A DNA stretch of 64,000 nt from Lewinella sp050633125 (GTDB taxonomy: Bacteria > Bacteroidota > Bacteroidia > Chitinophagales > Saprospiraceae), in assembly GCF_050633125.1 (NCBI RefSeq), contig NZ_JBOEFX010000020.1, positions 61,199 through 125,198 on the forward strand, read 5' to 3'. A model generated the notes under the pieces. That model had not been told where the DNA came from. It saw nothing but the letters and a program-made list of their open reading frames with translations, and did no database searches. The translations under genes and the position numbers were made by a program. Shown here in pieces: positions 26,095 to 34,822 of the stretch (the first letter of the stretch is position 1; each line of letters starts with the position of its first letter).

Positions 26095-26202
26095 GGGTGT
26101 GGTACTTTGTTATTGGAAGTACCACAAATTACGGCTTTTTAGCGTTCTTTGCGGAAATTTTAAACCACTTCTGCTGTTCAAAGCAAGAAAACCAATAATA
26201 AA

Positions 26203-26676
26203 ATGAAACAGTTTTTTCTATTGCTAGGTGTTGTTAGCCTTACTATTCTGTCGTGCGGTGATGATATCGTTAACCAGGCCGACGTTGATCGTGGTATCAT
26301 CCTTGATTACATCGAAGCCAATAACTTGAATGCCATAGAAGATCCTTCGGGCCTTTTTTATACCATTGATGTTGCTGGTGCTGCCGACAAACCAACCTTG
26401 AGCGATAGTGTAAAGGTAAAGTACAAAGGCATGCGTACCGATGGCTTCGTATTCGATGGTACCAATATTGACGGCACTACCCCCGATAAAACCGTCACTT
26501 TTCTACTCGATAATTTAATCACTGGTTGGGAAATAGGTATCCCAAAGTACGGTGTTGGCGGTAGTGGTCTGTTGCTCATCCCTTCAGGCCTAGGCTATGG
26601 TAGTAATGGCTTCCCGGGCCTACCCGCAAATTCGGTCTTGATCTTCGAAATGGAACTGGTAGATTTCTTCCAGTAG
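26203..26676 (+). CDS. FKBP-type peptidyl-prolyl isomerase lipoprotein
   Basis: A 157-residue lipoprotein (KQFFLLLGVVSLTILSC, Cys near residue 18). The FKBP domain spans about residues 62-157: VKVKYKGMRTDGFVFDGT, FLLDNLITGWEIGIPKYGVG and LIPSGLGYG, ending LIFEMELVDFF. It should fold proteins outside the cytoplasm by proline isomerisation. The usual N-terminal dimerisation domain of FkpA-like proteins is reduced to a short helix. A strong terminator follows. Confidence 0.92.
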   Translation: MKQFFLLLGVVSLTILSCGDDIVNQADVDRGIILDYIEANNLNAIEDPSGLFYTIDVAGAADKPTLSDSVKVKYKGMRTDGFVFDGTNIDGTTPDKTVTFLLDNLITGWEIGIPKYGVGGSGLLLIPSGLGYGSNGFPGLPANSVLIFEMELVDFFQ

Positions 26677-26754
26677 CCAAAACATGGGTCAGCCTGACTT
26701 TAGTTAGAACGAACCATTAAGTATCTTCTAAAAGTGGTTTAGCTGACTATTTGT

Positions 26755-26801
26755 ACAAAACCCCATGATTTCTATTGGTGAAGTCATGGGGTTTTGTTTT
26801 T
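26755..26801 (+). terminator. Intrinsic terminator of the FKBP gene
   Basis: ACAAAACCCCATGA (26755-26768) pairs perfectly with TCATGGGGTTTTGT (26784-26797), followed by TTTTT. The remaining 240 bases up to 27040 contain no gene; their end is G-poor and built of CAACCATC-like repeats. Confidence 0.92.
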
Positions 26802-27040
26802 AGCTATTGTTTTTTTTGCAGCTGGCTTTGCCTATCTGCTCACCACCGCGCTATCCGCTCTCATCTCTCTCCAGTCGGTACCACTACTATCGCTACTAGC
26901 TGTTCCGCTGTTCGCCTAATGGTTCTTGTTGTTGGTGTTTTATCTGGTATTGGTGCCGCAAAGTCGCAATGCATTACGACGCTAGAGCCATACCATACCA
27001 ACAACCATTGACCATCAACCATCTAACCACTTTACCATAA

Positions 27041-27565
27041 TCACATCCTCGAACTTACAATGATCCTCCGGTCCTTGTTTTCCCGTGTTAGATAACGGTA
27101 GGGCCGTTCACCAGGAGGGAGCAGTAGGCAACAATCCCAGCAATTATCCAGCGTATGGAGGCCTTTGTTTAAAACGGCATCATAGAGCAAGCGATCTTTG
27201 GGGTTTTCAATCACGTAAGGAAAAAACGCCTGCTTATCTTCTTCCCATCGGTAATAACGCTCCGTTAAATGAAGCGGCCCTTCACCAAGATTGACAAAAT
27301 GCTGCCCGGGGCCAAAGGTAGCATTGAAGGTATCATCCCCGTTTTTGTAAACCAACTGATTGGTAAAGCGGCTACTACGGTATACTTGCGCTTCTCCGGA
27401 TTCAAGCGTTAGTTCTTGCCCATTAAGGCGGTAGTTGGCTGCGGTTGAATTACCGTTATAGACCATTACCCTGGTCGTTTTATAACCAGCTAACTGCAAA
27501 ATATTAGGGAAAAGAAAGTAGCCAGCAAGGCCGATGAGTACAATTCCAATGATCCATTTTTTCAT
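27041..27565 (-). CDS. Hypothetical membrane-anchored protein
   Basis: A 174-residue protein with one N-terminal membrane segment (WIIGIVLIGLAGYFLFPNIL). The rest is a mostly beta-rich domain (TTRVMVYNGNSTAANYRLNG, FGPGQHFVNLGEG) and a C-terminal part with the cysteine cluster NCWDCCLLLPPGERPYR. I do not recognise a family. The CWDCC group could bind metal or form a disulphide. The gene starts 10 bases after the stop of the lnt gene, so both are co-transcribed; its work may relate to lipoproteins, but that is position only. Confidence 0.7.
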   Translation of the reverse strand: MKKWIIGIVLIGLAGYFLFPNILQLAGYKTTRVMVYNGNSTAANYRLNGQELTLESGEAQVYRSSRFTNQLVYKNGDDTFNATFGPGQHFVNLGEGPLHLTERYYRWEEDKQAFFPYVIENPKDRLLYDAVLNKGLHTLDNCWDCCLLLPPGERPYRYLTRENKDRRIIVSSRM

Positions 27566-27575
27566 TCGAAAATTA

Positions 27576-29411
27576 TTATTCCTTCGGTAATCTACTTTTT
27601 ACGAAAGTATTTAAAATAAGAAGTATCGCTAAAAACAGGGCGGTACGGGCAATGAGGTCCCCCCATTTTACATAAAAAGTTACCTCGTCATTCAGGTTCA
27701 TCTGCCCCCGAATAGCAATAGGCTCGTTGTATTGGGTCGTTTGCGAAATATCTCCCCGCTGGTTGATAAAACCACTGATGCCCGTATTGGCGGACCGCCC
27801 GATGCTACGCCTTGTTTCAATGGCGCGTAGGCTGGCAAAATAAAGATGCTGCCGATGCCCGGCAGTATTGTCCCACCAGCCGTCATTGGTCATAATGAAA
27901 GCCGCTTGCGCTTGGCCATCTCTGATGTATCCGGCAAAATAATCCCCAAAAACAGATTCATAACAAATAACAGGAGCAACCTTGGCGGCATCACTAGTGA
28001 AAGCAGAACGTTTGTCCTGTATCCCCAGCCCGGCAGTCGTTCCACCCAGAGCATCCACCAGTGGCTCCATAAAGAAAAGGATACGCTTGAACGGGAATTT
28101 TTCTGGCCCCGGGACTAGCTTTGATTTGCGGTAGGTCTGCACAGCGGCTTCTGGGGCCATAGGAATCTGAGCAGCCAAGTTCATCATCTCATATTCAATG
28201 ACCTGCCCACCGCGGTTGCGAGATCGCGTAGCAGCTGTTCGTGGTTCGTCGGGCAGGAAGTCATGGTAAGCATTAAGGCCGGTGACCAACTTTAGTGTAG
28301 GATATGCACTAAAAGCCTCCAACAGGCGCCCAGTACTCCGGTTGCTTTTTACATCGAGTTCTTCTGCAAAGCCATAACTGGTTTCCGGAAATACGAGGTA
28401 GTCCACCTTGTCATCAAGCAGTGGCTTGCTCAACGCAATAAAACGGGTGATCTGCTCAGCTTCCTTTATCCGTTCAAATTTTTCGTAATGAGGCTCAAAA
28501 TTAGGTTGTACGAGAACCACGTCTATAGTGTCGCCTTGTTGTTGGTAGCTGTTATACATTACGACTGATACCAGCATTGGTAGTACCAGAACAACCACTG
28601 GTTTCCCCCATTGTCGCCAAAGTGGAAGTTGCTTTTCGGCCTGGGTTTTCTTACTGATAAGGATGTTCAGTAACATGATGTTGATCACCCAAATCCAAAG
28701 GCCGCCGCCAAACACGCCCGTGAATTCGTACCATTGTACCAGGCTAGGGTATTCAGCCCATCCATTACCCAGGGTAAGCCATGGCCAGGTGAGTTCCCAA
28801 CTCAGGTGAATGTGCTCGAAAGTGAGCCAATAGGCAATCAAGGAGCCGTAGCCCATTTTGGGGATGTATCGCTGCGTCCACAAAAAAAGAAAGAAAGGAA
28901 TACACATCAATAAGCTATTGGCCAAATTGGCAAAAAGCCCTGCCGCAAAACTGGTGTTCATCACCCAGTAGGTCGCAATGATATTCCAAAGCATGAACGT
29001 GTGTAGCAAATAGGGGAGGAGCTCCCGTTTTTTAGCACCTTCTTTTTGTTTCCAGCCTTCTATCAGAAGTAGTAAAGGTACCCAGGCAACCATCAATAAG
29101 AAGGGCAATGGTACGATATCTGGAAAACCTATGCCCAGCAATACACCACTAAGGGTAGATAAGACCAGTGGCCGACTTGGTAGCGTGGTGCTTTTACGCA
29201 ACTTTCTCCATTGCCACAACCCAATTAATCCTAACCAGCCACAGAGTAAAAACCATAATGGGCGATAGCCCCATAAAAGTTCGGCCTGCCACAGACGATG
29301 CATATCATAGCCAACTCCTGATGCAATGACCAGTAATAATACGGCTGCCAGGAGTAAACGGCGAGCATGGACAGCAGAAAAATCAGGTAAAACAGGCATG
29401 TAGTTTGGCAT
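27576..29411 (-). CDS. lnt: Apolipoprotein N-acyltransferase
   Basis: A 611-residue protein that adds the third acyl chain to lipoproteins in the inner membrane. The N-terminal half holds several membrane helices with the Lnt-like GIGFPDIVPLPFLLMVAWVP segment. The C-terminal nitrilase domain has the catalytic triad in context: Glu in VFPETSYGF, Lys in YRKSKLVPGPEKFPF and Cys in APVICYESVFGDYF. A last membrane helix precedes the C terminus (RTALFLAILLILNTFV). The length is about 100 residues above E. coli Lnt, in line with Bacteroidota homologues. Most exported proteins encoded in this window are lipoproteins, so the enzyme has plenty of clients. Confidence 0.93.
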   Translation of the reverse strand: MPNYMPVLPDFSAVHARRLLLAAVLLLVIASGVGYDMHRLWQAELLWGYRPLWFLLCGWLGLIGLWQWRKLRKSTTLPSRPLVLSTLSGVLLGIGFPDIVPLPFLLMVAWVPLLLLIEGWKQKEGAKKRELLPYLLHTFMLWNIIATYWVMNTSFAAGLFANLANSLLMCIPFFLFLWTQRYIPKMGYGSLIAYWLTFEHIHLSWELTWPWLTLGNGWAEYPSLVQWYEFTGVFGGGLWIWVINIMLLNILISKKTQAEKQLPLWRQWGKPVVVLVLPMLVSVVMYNSYQQQGDTIDVVLVQPNFEPHYEKFERIKEAEQITRFIALSKPLLDDKVDYLVFPETSYGFAEELDVKSNRSTGRLLEAFSAYPTLKLVTGLNAYHDFLPDEPRTAATRSRNRGGQVIEYEMMNLAAQIPMAPEAAVQTYRKSKLVPGPEKFPFKRILFFMEPLVDALGGTTAGLGIQDKRSAFTSDAAKVAPVICYESVFGDYFAGYIRDGQAQAAFIMTNDGWWDNTAGHRQHLYFASLRAIETRRSIGRSANTGISGFINQRGDISQTTQYNEPIAIRGQMNLNDEVTFYVKWGDLIARTALFLAILLILNTFVKSRLPKE

Positions 29412-29584
29412 TTGAACCTCGCAAAATTAATGGAATCTTGTTATTATTTGCATTCTGGGTGTTACTTAGTAACAAGTAATTCCTCTGAGAATTGATACAT
29501 TTTTATACCTTTGGAAGCTGCCCAATGATAAAGTTGAGGCTAAGCCTTGCAACATATATCTTCATTTTATCTGAAACCGTGCTT

Positions 29585-30046
29585 ATGAAACCCAAACTCA
29601 AAACGATTCTTCTGATTTTGGTAGGCTTACTCTTAGTCGCTCAGTTTATTCCTATAGATCGTTCTGTTCCTGAAGTTGACCCTAATGCTGATTTTCTTAA
29701 ATCTGTAGAGGCGCCAACAACTATTGCCAATCTAATAGAGGGAGCTTGCTACGATTGTCATTCTTACGAGTCGGAATATCCTTGGTATGCTAAAATTGCG
29801 CCCCTTTCTTTTTGGATACAAGGGCATATCAACGGAGGACGCCAGCATCTGAACTTTTCTGATTGGACGTCCTATCCGGCTAAGAAAGCAGCGCATAAAC
29901 TGGAAGAATGTTATGAAGAGGTACAAGAACGGCACATGCCAATGAAGTCTTTTACATGGTTGCACCCAGAAGCTAAGTTGTCTGACGAGCAAGTGAGTGC
30001 ATTGGCCCAATGGTTCCAACAGCTATATCGGAGCGCAGACCAGTAA
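29585..30046 (+). CDS. Haem-binding domain (Haem_bd) protein
   Basis: About 153 residues from ATG 29585; the frame is open further up but this start places the membrane segment (LKTILLILVGLLLVAQFI) at the N terminus. The single c-type haem site CYDCH lies about 55 residues in, followed by SYESEYPWYAKIAPLSFWI and the conserved HMPMKSFTWLHPEAKLS stretch of the Haem_bd family (PF14376). The protein is a membrane-tethered periplasmic monohaem cytochrome-like protein of unknown partner. The next gene starts 85 bases downstream on the same strand. Confidence 0.9.
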   Translation: MKPKLKTILLILVGLLLVAQFIPIDRSVPEVDPNADFLKSVEAPTTIANLIEGACYDCHSYESEYPWYAKIAPLSFWIQGHINGGRQHLNFSDWTSYPAKKAAHKLEECYEEVQERHMPMKSFTWLHPEAKLSDEQVSALAQWFQQLYRSADQ

Positions 30047-30131
30047 CGCAGGGTTGATTTCTTTATTCAAGTTAGCGCTTGTTGAGAAATTTGAATTATT
30101 TTCCAACACGCTGTTATCAGTTCTTCTAATT

Positions 30132-31232
30132 ATGCTTGATAGAATTTACGTGGCTGCGACCAGCCAACACGTCGGAAAGACAACCTCTACGCTAGGGATT
30201 GTGGCTGCTATTCGTAGCAAAGAACTTAATGTAGGTTATTGCAAACCACTCGGACAGGAATTTGTAGACTTAGGAGATTTAAAGGTGGACAAGGACGCAT
30301 TGTTGTTTTCTAAAACAATGAATTTCGACTTGTCAGCCGAACTACATAGCCCTGTGATTCTTGGACGAGGTGTGACGACTTCGTTTCTCCGCGATCCAGA
30401 GAAGTATAATTTTCCGGAACAAGTTCTTCACGCTTCGAGGGAATTGCAGAAAATGCACGACGTAGTTGTCTACGAAGGTACTGGCCACCCAGGAGTAGGG
30501 AGTGTTATTGATCTATCCAATGCGGATGTCGCCAAGATGCTCAATGCTTCCGTCATTATGGTGGTGGAAGGTGGTGTGGGAAATACCATTGATAAACTCA
30601 ATGCCAACCTGTCTCTTTTTAGAGAAAAGGACGTACCCATTGCCGGGGTGATTATCAATAAGGTTATTCCCGAAAAATCAGATAAAATCAGAGAGCTCGT
30701 AGGAGGTAAGCTTGACCGCTGGGGAATCCCATTGCTGGGGGTTCTTCCTTATGATAAAACGTTGGCTAACCCGATCATGGAGGGGGTCCGTTTGGCTGTC
30801 GATGGCGTCGTTATAATGAATGGCCATAACCTCGATAACAAAGTCGAAAATATTGCTTCCGGCTCCTTGATCGAGAAGAAAGAATTTGATGATTTACAGA
30901 ATCTTTTGATGATCGTAAGTCATCGTAGGTTGGAAAGTGCAATTTCGGCATTAAAAGAAATTGATCGCAAACATCCGGATCAGGATCTGAAATTAGCGGG
31001 TATTATCGTCAATGGCGAGAATGATTTTATCAGTGAATTGCAACGGGAAGTTCCTTGTCAGGACTACATTATGATGCATGAAATTCCCTTGATTGCCACC
31101 CAACTTGATACCTATGGTTCTGCCATTAAGATCAACAGGATGGAAGTGAAAATCAATACACGTACGCCCTGGAAAGCAAGACGAGCAGTAGAACTGATCC
31201 GCAGCCACGTAGACCTGAGTAGCTTGTTTTAA
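30132..31232 (+). CDS. BioD-like P-loop protein with DRTGG domain
   Basis: About 366 residues from ATG 30132; upstream codons of the open frame overlap the previous gene and are not family sequence. The P-loop ATSQHVGKTTSTLGI is at residue 8, followed by a dethiobiotin-synthetase-like fold (AAA_26) with VVEGGVGNTIDKLN. The middle (about 210-320) is a DRTGG domain. This arrangement equals the N-terminal part of long phosphotransacetylases without the acyltransferase domain. Such free-standing proteins are thought to bind nucleotides and act in regulation; no reaction is established. Confidence 0.8.
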   Translation: MLDRIYVAATSQHVGKTTSTLGIVAAIRSKELNVGYCKPLGQEFVDLGDLKVDKDALLFSKTMNFDLSAELHSPVILGRGVTTSFLRDPEKYNFPEQVLHASRELQKMHDVVVYEGTGHPGVGSVIDLSNADVAKMLNASVIMVVEGGVGNTIDKLNANLSLFREKDVPIAGVIINKVIPEKSDKIRELVGGKLDRWGIPLLGVLPYDKTLANPIMEGVRLAVDGVVIMNGHNLDNKVENIASGSLIEKKEFDDLQNLLMIVSHRRLESAISALKEIDRKHPDQDLKLAGIIVNGENDFISELQREVPCQDYIMMHEIPLIATQLDTYGSAIKINRMEVKINTRTPWKARRAVELIRSHVDLSSLF

Positions 31233-31387
31233 ATCACAGAAGCGTGTACGTTGATCAGAGAGATTAAGCAATAGGTCGAAGGAGTTGTTACCTTTACGAA
31301 GCTTTGTAGACCTTTGCATTACGAAATAAGCCGAGAGGTGCCATTTCTCAACCAAAAATATCAGAAGTAGAGCGTTTGCTTATGATT

Positions 31388-31969
31388 ATGGAAAACACCC
31401 GACATCAAAACTGGCTGGGCCAACTACGTAGCGGCGATCGTTCGGCGATGCGGGCGATCTTCGATCAGCAGTACCAACCGGTGTGTCAGGCTATTTTCCG
31501 TTTTGTTCAAGACCCCGGATTGTCGGAAGACTTAGCGCAGGAAGTCTTTGTTCGCTTCTGGGAGAAACGCGAAAGTATTAAGGTAGATTCTAACCTCCCC
31601 GCGTATTTGCGGCGAATGGCCGTTAATGAAGCACTTGCCTACTTGCGTAAGAAAACCCGATACCAGGCAGACGAACTGCCTATCCATCTCCCCGGGCAGC
31701 AAGCCGCTGCCGCAGATGAACAATTNNNNNNNNNNNNNNNNNNNCAATTGGCTACCGAAGAACTTTCCCAGCGGATTACCATCGCCATCAATTCCCTTCC
31801 TCCTCGCTGTCGGGCCGTCTTCCAGCTTAGCCGTTTTGAAGAAAAAACCTACCAGGAAATTGCCGACACCCTCGACATTTCCATCAAGACTGTAGAAAAC
31901 CAAATGGGTAAGGCCCTACGCATCATGCGCGAAAAACTGGGGGATTATTTGACTGCTTTGTTGTTTTGA
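31388..31969 (+). CDS. ECF-type sigma-70 factor (with an N gap inside)
   Basis: About 193 residues counting the gap. Region 2 is clear (AMRAIFDQQYQPVCQAIF, then DLAQEVFVRFWEKRE), and region 4 has LPPRCRAVFQLSRFEEKTYQ and IADTLDISIKTVENQMGKAL. These are hallmarks of the FecI/RpoE-like ECF group common in Bacteroidota. Nineteen N at 31726-31744 fall in the linker between the two regions; the frame is kept across them. Three ATG codons lie close together (31376, 31382, 31388); the last one is just before the first conserved residues. No anti-sigma gene is adjacent: the neighbour is a convergent Rof-like gene. Confidence 0.9.
   Translation: MENTRHQNWLGQLRSGDRSAMRAIFDQQYQPVCQAIFRFVQDPGLSEDLAQEVFVRFWEKRESIKVDSNLPAYLRRMAVNEALAYLRKKTRYQADELPIHLPGQQAAAADEQXXXXXXXQLATEELSQRITIAINSLPPRCRAVFQLSRFEEKTYQEIADTLDISIKTVENQMGKALRIMREKLGDYLTALLF
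31726..31744. other. Assembly gap, 19 N
   Basis: Unknown bases within the sigma factor gene. CAATT stands on both sides, so a small direct repeat may have stopped assembly. Confidence 0.95.
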
Positions 31970-31989
31970 GGGGGGAGGCAAATCTCACA

Positions 31990-32307
31990 TTAGATACCAC
32001 AAGCATCGCCTTTTACCACCACCTTCCCATCCGCACTCACCAGTCGATCCAGCCTAAACTGAACACCATTTTCTAATACCATGAATTCTTCCTTGCTGCG
32101 GGTGTAGAGATTGATTATTCGGGTAACTNNNNNNNNNNNNNNNNNNNNNNNNNNNNNNNNNNNNNNNNNNNNNNNNNNNNNNNNNNNNNNNNNNNNNNNN
32201 NNNNNNNNNNNNNNNNNNCTATAAACGATGGTGACGACTTTTTTGAGCGTAGCAATAGCTTCTAGTTCATCGTAGTAAGAACAATTGATGGGGATGTAAT
32301 TGGTCAT
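31990..32307 (-). CDS. rof: Rof-like Rho-binding antiterminator family protein (with an N gap inside)
   Basis: The ends of this reverse-strand frame match the Rof (YaeO) family: YIPINCSYYDELEAIATLKK at the N terminus recalls YQPINCDDYDNLE of E. coli Rof, and LENGVQFRLDRLVSADG near the C terminus recalls the RELRLDKI strand. Rof binds Rho and inhibits termination. Ninety N (32129-32218) sit in the middle and would add 30 codons; comparison with the 84-86 residue family suggests that the true insert is nearer 10-12 codons, so the gap length is probably a placeholder. It converges with the sigma factor gene and diverges from the SDR gene. Confidence 0.75.
   Translation of the reverse strand: MTNYIPINCSYYDELEAIATLKKVVTIVYXXXXXXXXXXXXXXXXXXXXXXXXXXXXXXXVTRIINLYTRSKEEFMVLENGVQFRLDRLVSADGKVVVKGDACGI
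32129..32218. other. Assembly gap, 90 N
   Basis: Unknown bases inside the Rof-like gene. The length is a multiple of three but seems too long for the family. Confidence 0.95.
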
Positions 32308-32428
32308 CAGGAGGATAAATTGATTTACCTTCTAAAACCAATTAACCAAAAGAATAGTTGATATGTTGATTTGTTTTGTCCTGTTACCAACCTACCAACC
32401 TACCATCAAACCAGCTAACCATCCAACT

Positions 32429-33268
32429 ATGAGAAAGACCATAGCCCTACTCGGGGCGGGTTGGCTCGGAGAGCCACTTGCACATCGTTTGCTTCAGCTC
32501 GGTTATACCGTGAAAGTGGCGACTACCAATAAGGAAAAAGCTACTCGTTTGCGGAACCTAGGCTGGGATGCCTACCTTTTGGAACTTCATTCAGATCACA
32601 TCAGCGGCGAGGTGGAAGGTTTTTTTGCTGCCGATCAACTTGTTCTGACCGTCCCTCCCGGTGGTCGTCGAGATCTAGACGTTGTGAATACTTATCCCGC
32701 TAAAATCCAGCAGGCTTTACAAGCAGCTCAGGCTGGTGGCATCCGGCAAGTCCTGTTCACGAGTAGTACTGGGATTTATGGCAAACAGCAAGGTGTGGTT
32801 ACGGAAGATAGCCCCCTACAACCTGCTACCGCCTCGGGTAAAGCGCTTGTAAAGGTGGAACGTTTATTGAGAGAAAGTTATACCAACCAAGCTACCATTC
32901 TACGCCTGGCGGGATTAGTAGGAGGGAGCCGCCAGCCAGGTCGCTGGTTTGCCGGAAAGGAAGAGGTGCCGGGCGGCGAACAGTTAATAAACCTCGTCCA
33001 TCAAGAGGATGTGCTTGCTGTTATGGAGCGGATTCTTATTGATGCTCATTGGGGTGATACCCTGAATATTTGTGCGAATGAACATCCCACAAAAGCTGAC
33101 TTTTATCCTTTAGCCAGCAAAGCCATCGGGCTTGTCGCTCCAACATTTGTTGTAGACACGGAGAAGTCGCAAGGGAAAATTATCGACAATACACGGGGTA
33201 AGACCCTTTTGGATTTTACGTATCGATATCCTGATCCATCAAGTTTTCCGTTTGAGGAAAGGGGCTAA
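32429..33268 (+). CDS. NAD(P)-dependent sugar epimerase-like SDR (YeeZ type)
   Basis: About 279 residues from ATG 32429; codons before it translate a low-complexity CAACC-rich leader. The dinucleotide-binding strand reads KTIALLGAGWLGEPLAHRL (GxGxxG variant) and is followed by KVATTNKEKATRLR. LFTSSTGIYG carries the usual Ser/Tyr region, but a YxxxK pair is not evident; the helix at that place reads GKALVKVERLLRE. This shape is that of extended atypical SDRs related to E. coli YeeZ. Activity unknown. It is divergent from the Rof-like gene and stands alone. Confidence 0.82.
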   Translation: MRKTIALLGAGWLGEPLAHRLLQLGYTVKVATTNKEKATRLRNLGWDAYLLELHSDHISGEVEGFFAADQLVLTVPPGGRRDLDVVNTYPAKIQQALQAAQAGGIRQVLFTSSTGIYGKQQGVVTEDSPLQPATASGKALVKVERLLRESYTNQATILRLAGLVGGSRQPGRWFAGKEEVPGGEQLINLVHQEDVLAVMERILIDAHWGDTLNICANEHPTKADFYPLASKAIGLVAPTFVVDTEKSQGKIIDNTRGKTLLDFTYRYPDPSSFPFEERG

Positions 33269-33281
33269 ATTAGCCTTGATC

Positions 33282-33399
33282 GTATGATCGCCTTGGTACG
33301 ATTAGCCCCGCTGACGGTGTGATTGCATTGGTACGATTGGGGCTTTGGAAGCTAGATCACGCTTTGCTCAACGTATAATCGCACTGGTACGATTACCCC
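33282..33399. repeat. Three spaced copies of a 27-base direct repeat
   Basis: Copies at 33282-33308, about 33316-33341 and about 33372-33399 share GTRTRATYGCMYTGGTACGA followed by TTRSCCC. The last 9-10 bases (GGTACGATT) are identical in all. Spacers are about 7 and 30 bases. The first copy also pairs with the end of the SDR gene (GGGGCTAA at 33261 with TTAGCCCC at 33302). Beyond it, 33450-33510 has repeated CGCACTTCGCAC units. Confidence 0.75.
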
Positions 33400-33511
33400 T
33401 TAAGTACGCTGTGCTCAAAGTCGGAAATCGGAGTTCGGAAAGTATTGACGCACCCAAATTCGCACTTCGCACAAAAAAAACGCACTTCGCACCGAATTCG
33501 CACCCAAAAAA

Positions 33512-34681
33512 CTAGACCCCCACTTTCCGCTGCCGTCGTACTGCCAGAATATTCAACACCAACATTGCTACGAACAGAAAGAGGACAAAGGCCATCCCGA
33601 ATCGTAGCCCTTGCCAATCGCTGAGGAGTCCAATCACCGGAGGGCCTACTAAAAAACCTGCATAACCAATACTGGTAACCATACTAATGCCTACACCAGG
33701 TGATAAACCCGAAATATTACCGGCGGTACTGTAAGCAATAGGTACGATCGTTGCCAGCCCGATGCCCACCAGAAAGAAGCCCAAAATACCTGTCCAAATA
33801 ACGGGCCATACCAGTGCTAAGCTGAGACCTGTAATAGCAACAATAGCACTACCTTGTACTAAGCGACTATCGCCCAGTCGTTGGCGGGCACCATCACCAA
33901 GGAACCTTCCTATCATCATTGCAGTAGAGAAGGCCACTAGACCTAGTGGCGACCAGTCGCGGTCTGCTAAGCTTACTTTCTCTAGGTAAATGGTGGTCCA
34001 ATCGGCCATCGCGCCTTCTCCTAACATACAGCAGAACGCGATCAGGCCAAGAGAAAGAAGGGCTGGGTGCAATAGGATGTTTTGACTAGGTTGATCTTCT
34101 TGTTCTTGGCCGACCTTTCGGAGGTCAGGAATGAGGAAATGCCTTACGCGTGAAGCGACCAGCAAGCTTATGGCCATGACGATCAGCAAGTGAAGAAAAA
34201 AAGAAACTTCAAAGTAGGTGAACAAAGCACCACTACCTGCTCCTAGCATCATTCCAGCACTAAAGATGGCATGAAATGAAGACATTATGGGTTTGCGTAG
34301 CTGCTGTTCTACCAACACTGCTTGGGCGTTCATCGCTACGTCGAGTGAGCCGCTTGTTGCGCCAATTGCAAAAAGGACAATCCAAAGGGTGTAAATATTA
34401 GGCGTAACAGGGATCAAAGGAATGAAGAGGCAAAATAAAAACAGCATGACTGTAGTAATCCGGTGGCTGCCTGTCTTAACAATGACTTTGCCTGTTAATG
34501 GCATCGCTACCAAGGCACCAATGCTACTTGCAAGGAGTACCAGCCCCAACTGGCCATGATCCAGCTGGTAGATTTCTTGTAAGCGGGGCAGTCTAGCGAC
34601 CCAATTAGCATATAAAAAACCATTTACTGCAAAAATTAGCGCTACAGCAGCACGGCTTTTTTGTACATCACTCCAGGCCAT
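33512..34681 (-). CDS. MFS transporter, YbjJ-like
   Basis: About 389 residues from Met at 34681, directly before the first helix; the open frame extends ten codons further to 34711. Twelve hydrophobic segments are spread over the chain. FLYANWVARLPRLQEIYQLD and DVAMNAQAVLVEQQLRKPIM and SFHAIFSAGMMLGAG are strongly reminiscent of the E. coli YbjJ group of MFS proteins. The substrate is not known. The DUF2911 gene lies upstream on the same strand but a terminator and a repeat separate the two. Confidence 0.87.
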   Translation of the reverse strand: MAWSDVQKSRAAVALIFAVNGFLYANWVARLPRLQEIYQLDHGQLGLVLLASSIGALVAMPLTGKVIVKTGSHRITTVMLFLFCLFIPLIPVTPNIYTLWIVLFAIGATSGSLDVAMNAQAVLVEQQLRKPIMSSFHAIFSAGMMLGAGSGALFTYFEVSFFLHLLIVMAISLLVASRVRHFLIPDLRKVGQEQEDQPSQNILLHPALLSLGLIAFCCMLGEGAMADWTTIYLEKVSLADRDWSPLGLVAFSTAMMIGRFLGDGARQRLGDSRLVQGSAIVAITGLSLALVWPVIWTGILGFFLVGIGLATIVPIAYSTAGNISGLSPGVGISMVTSIGYAGFLVGPPVIGLLSDWQGLRFGMAFVLFLFVAMLVLNILAVRRQRKVGV

Positions 34682-34782
34682 TGTTGATTCTTGTTTTGTA
34701 TATGTTGGCAATATTAAGCCTAATCGCTTACAAGCAACAAGCCTTAGATTGACCGATACTGATGCTCATTTGATAGGAAAGC

Positions 34783-34822
34783 AAAAAAATCCCGGATCAC
34801 CATTTCAGGTAACCCGGGATTT
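34783..34822 (-). terminator. Intrinsic terminator of the DUF2911 gene
   Basis: On the reverse strand, AAATCCCGG (34822-34814) pairs with CCGGGATTT (34795-34787), with a further GTTACC/GGTGAT inner pairing, and is followed by seven T (34789-34783). It lies 113 bases past the DUF2911 stop codon. A family A repeat starts where the stem ends. Confidence 0.9.

Noticed and set aside
26775..27011. 78-codon frame after the FKBP gene
   Set aside because: It begins inside the terminator hairpin and its codon use and low-complexity end do not look like a protein.
33282..33399. Possible mini CRISPR array
   Set aside because: Only three copies, diverged, with spacers of unequal length (about 7 and 30 bases) and no cas gene.
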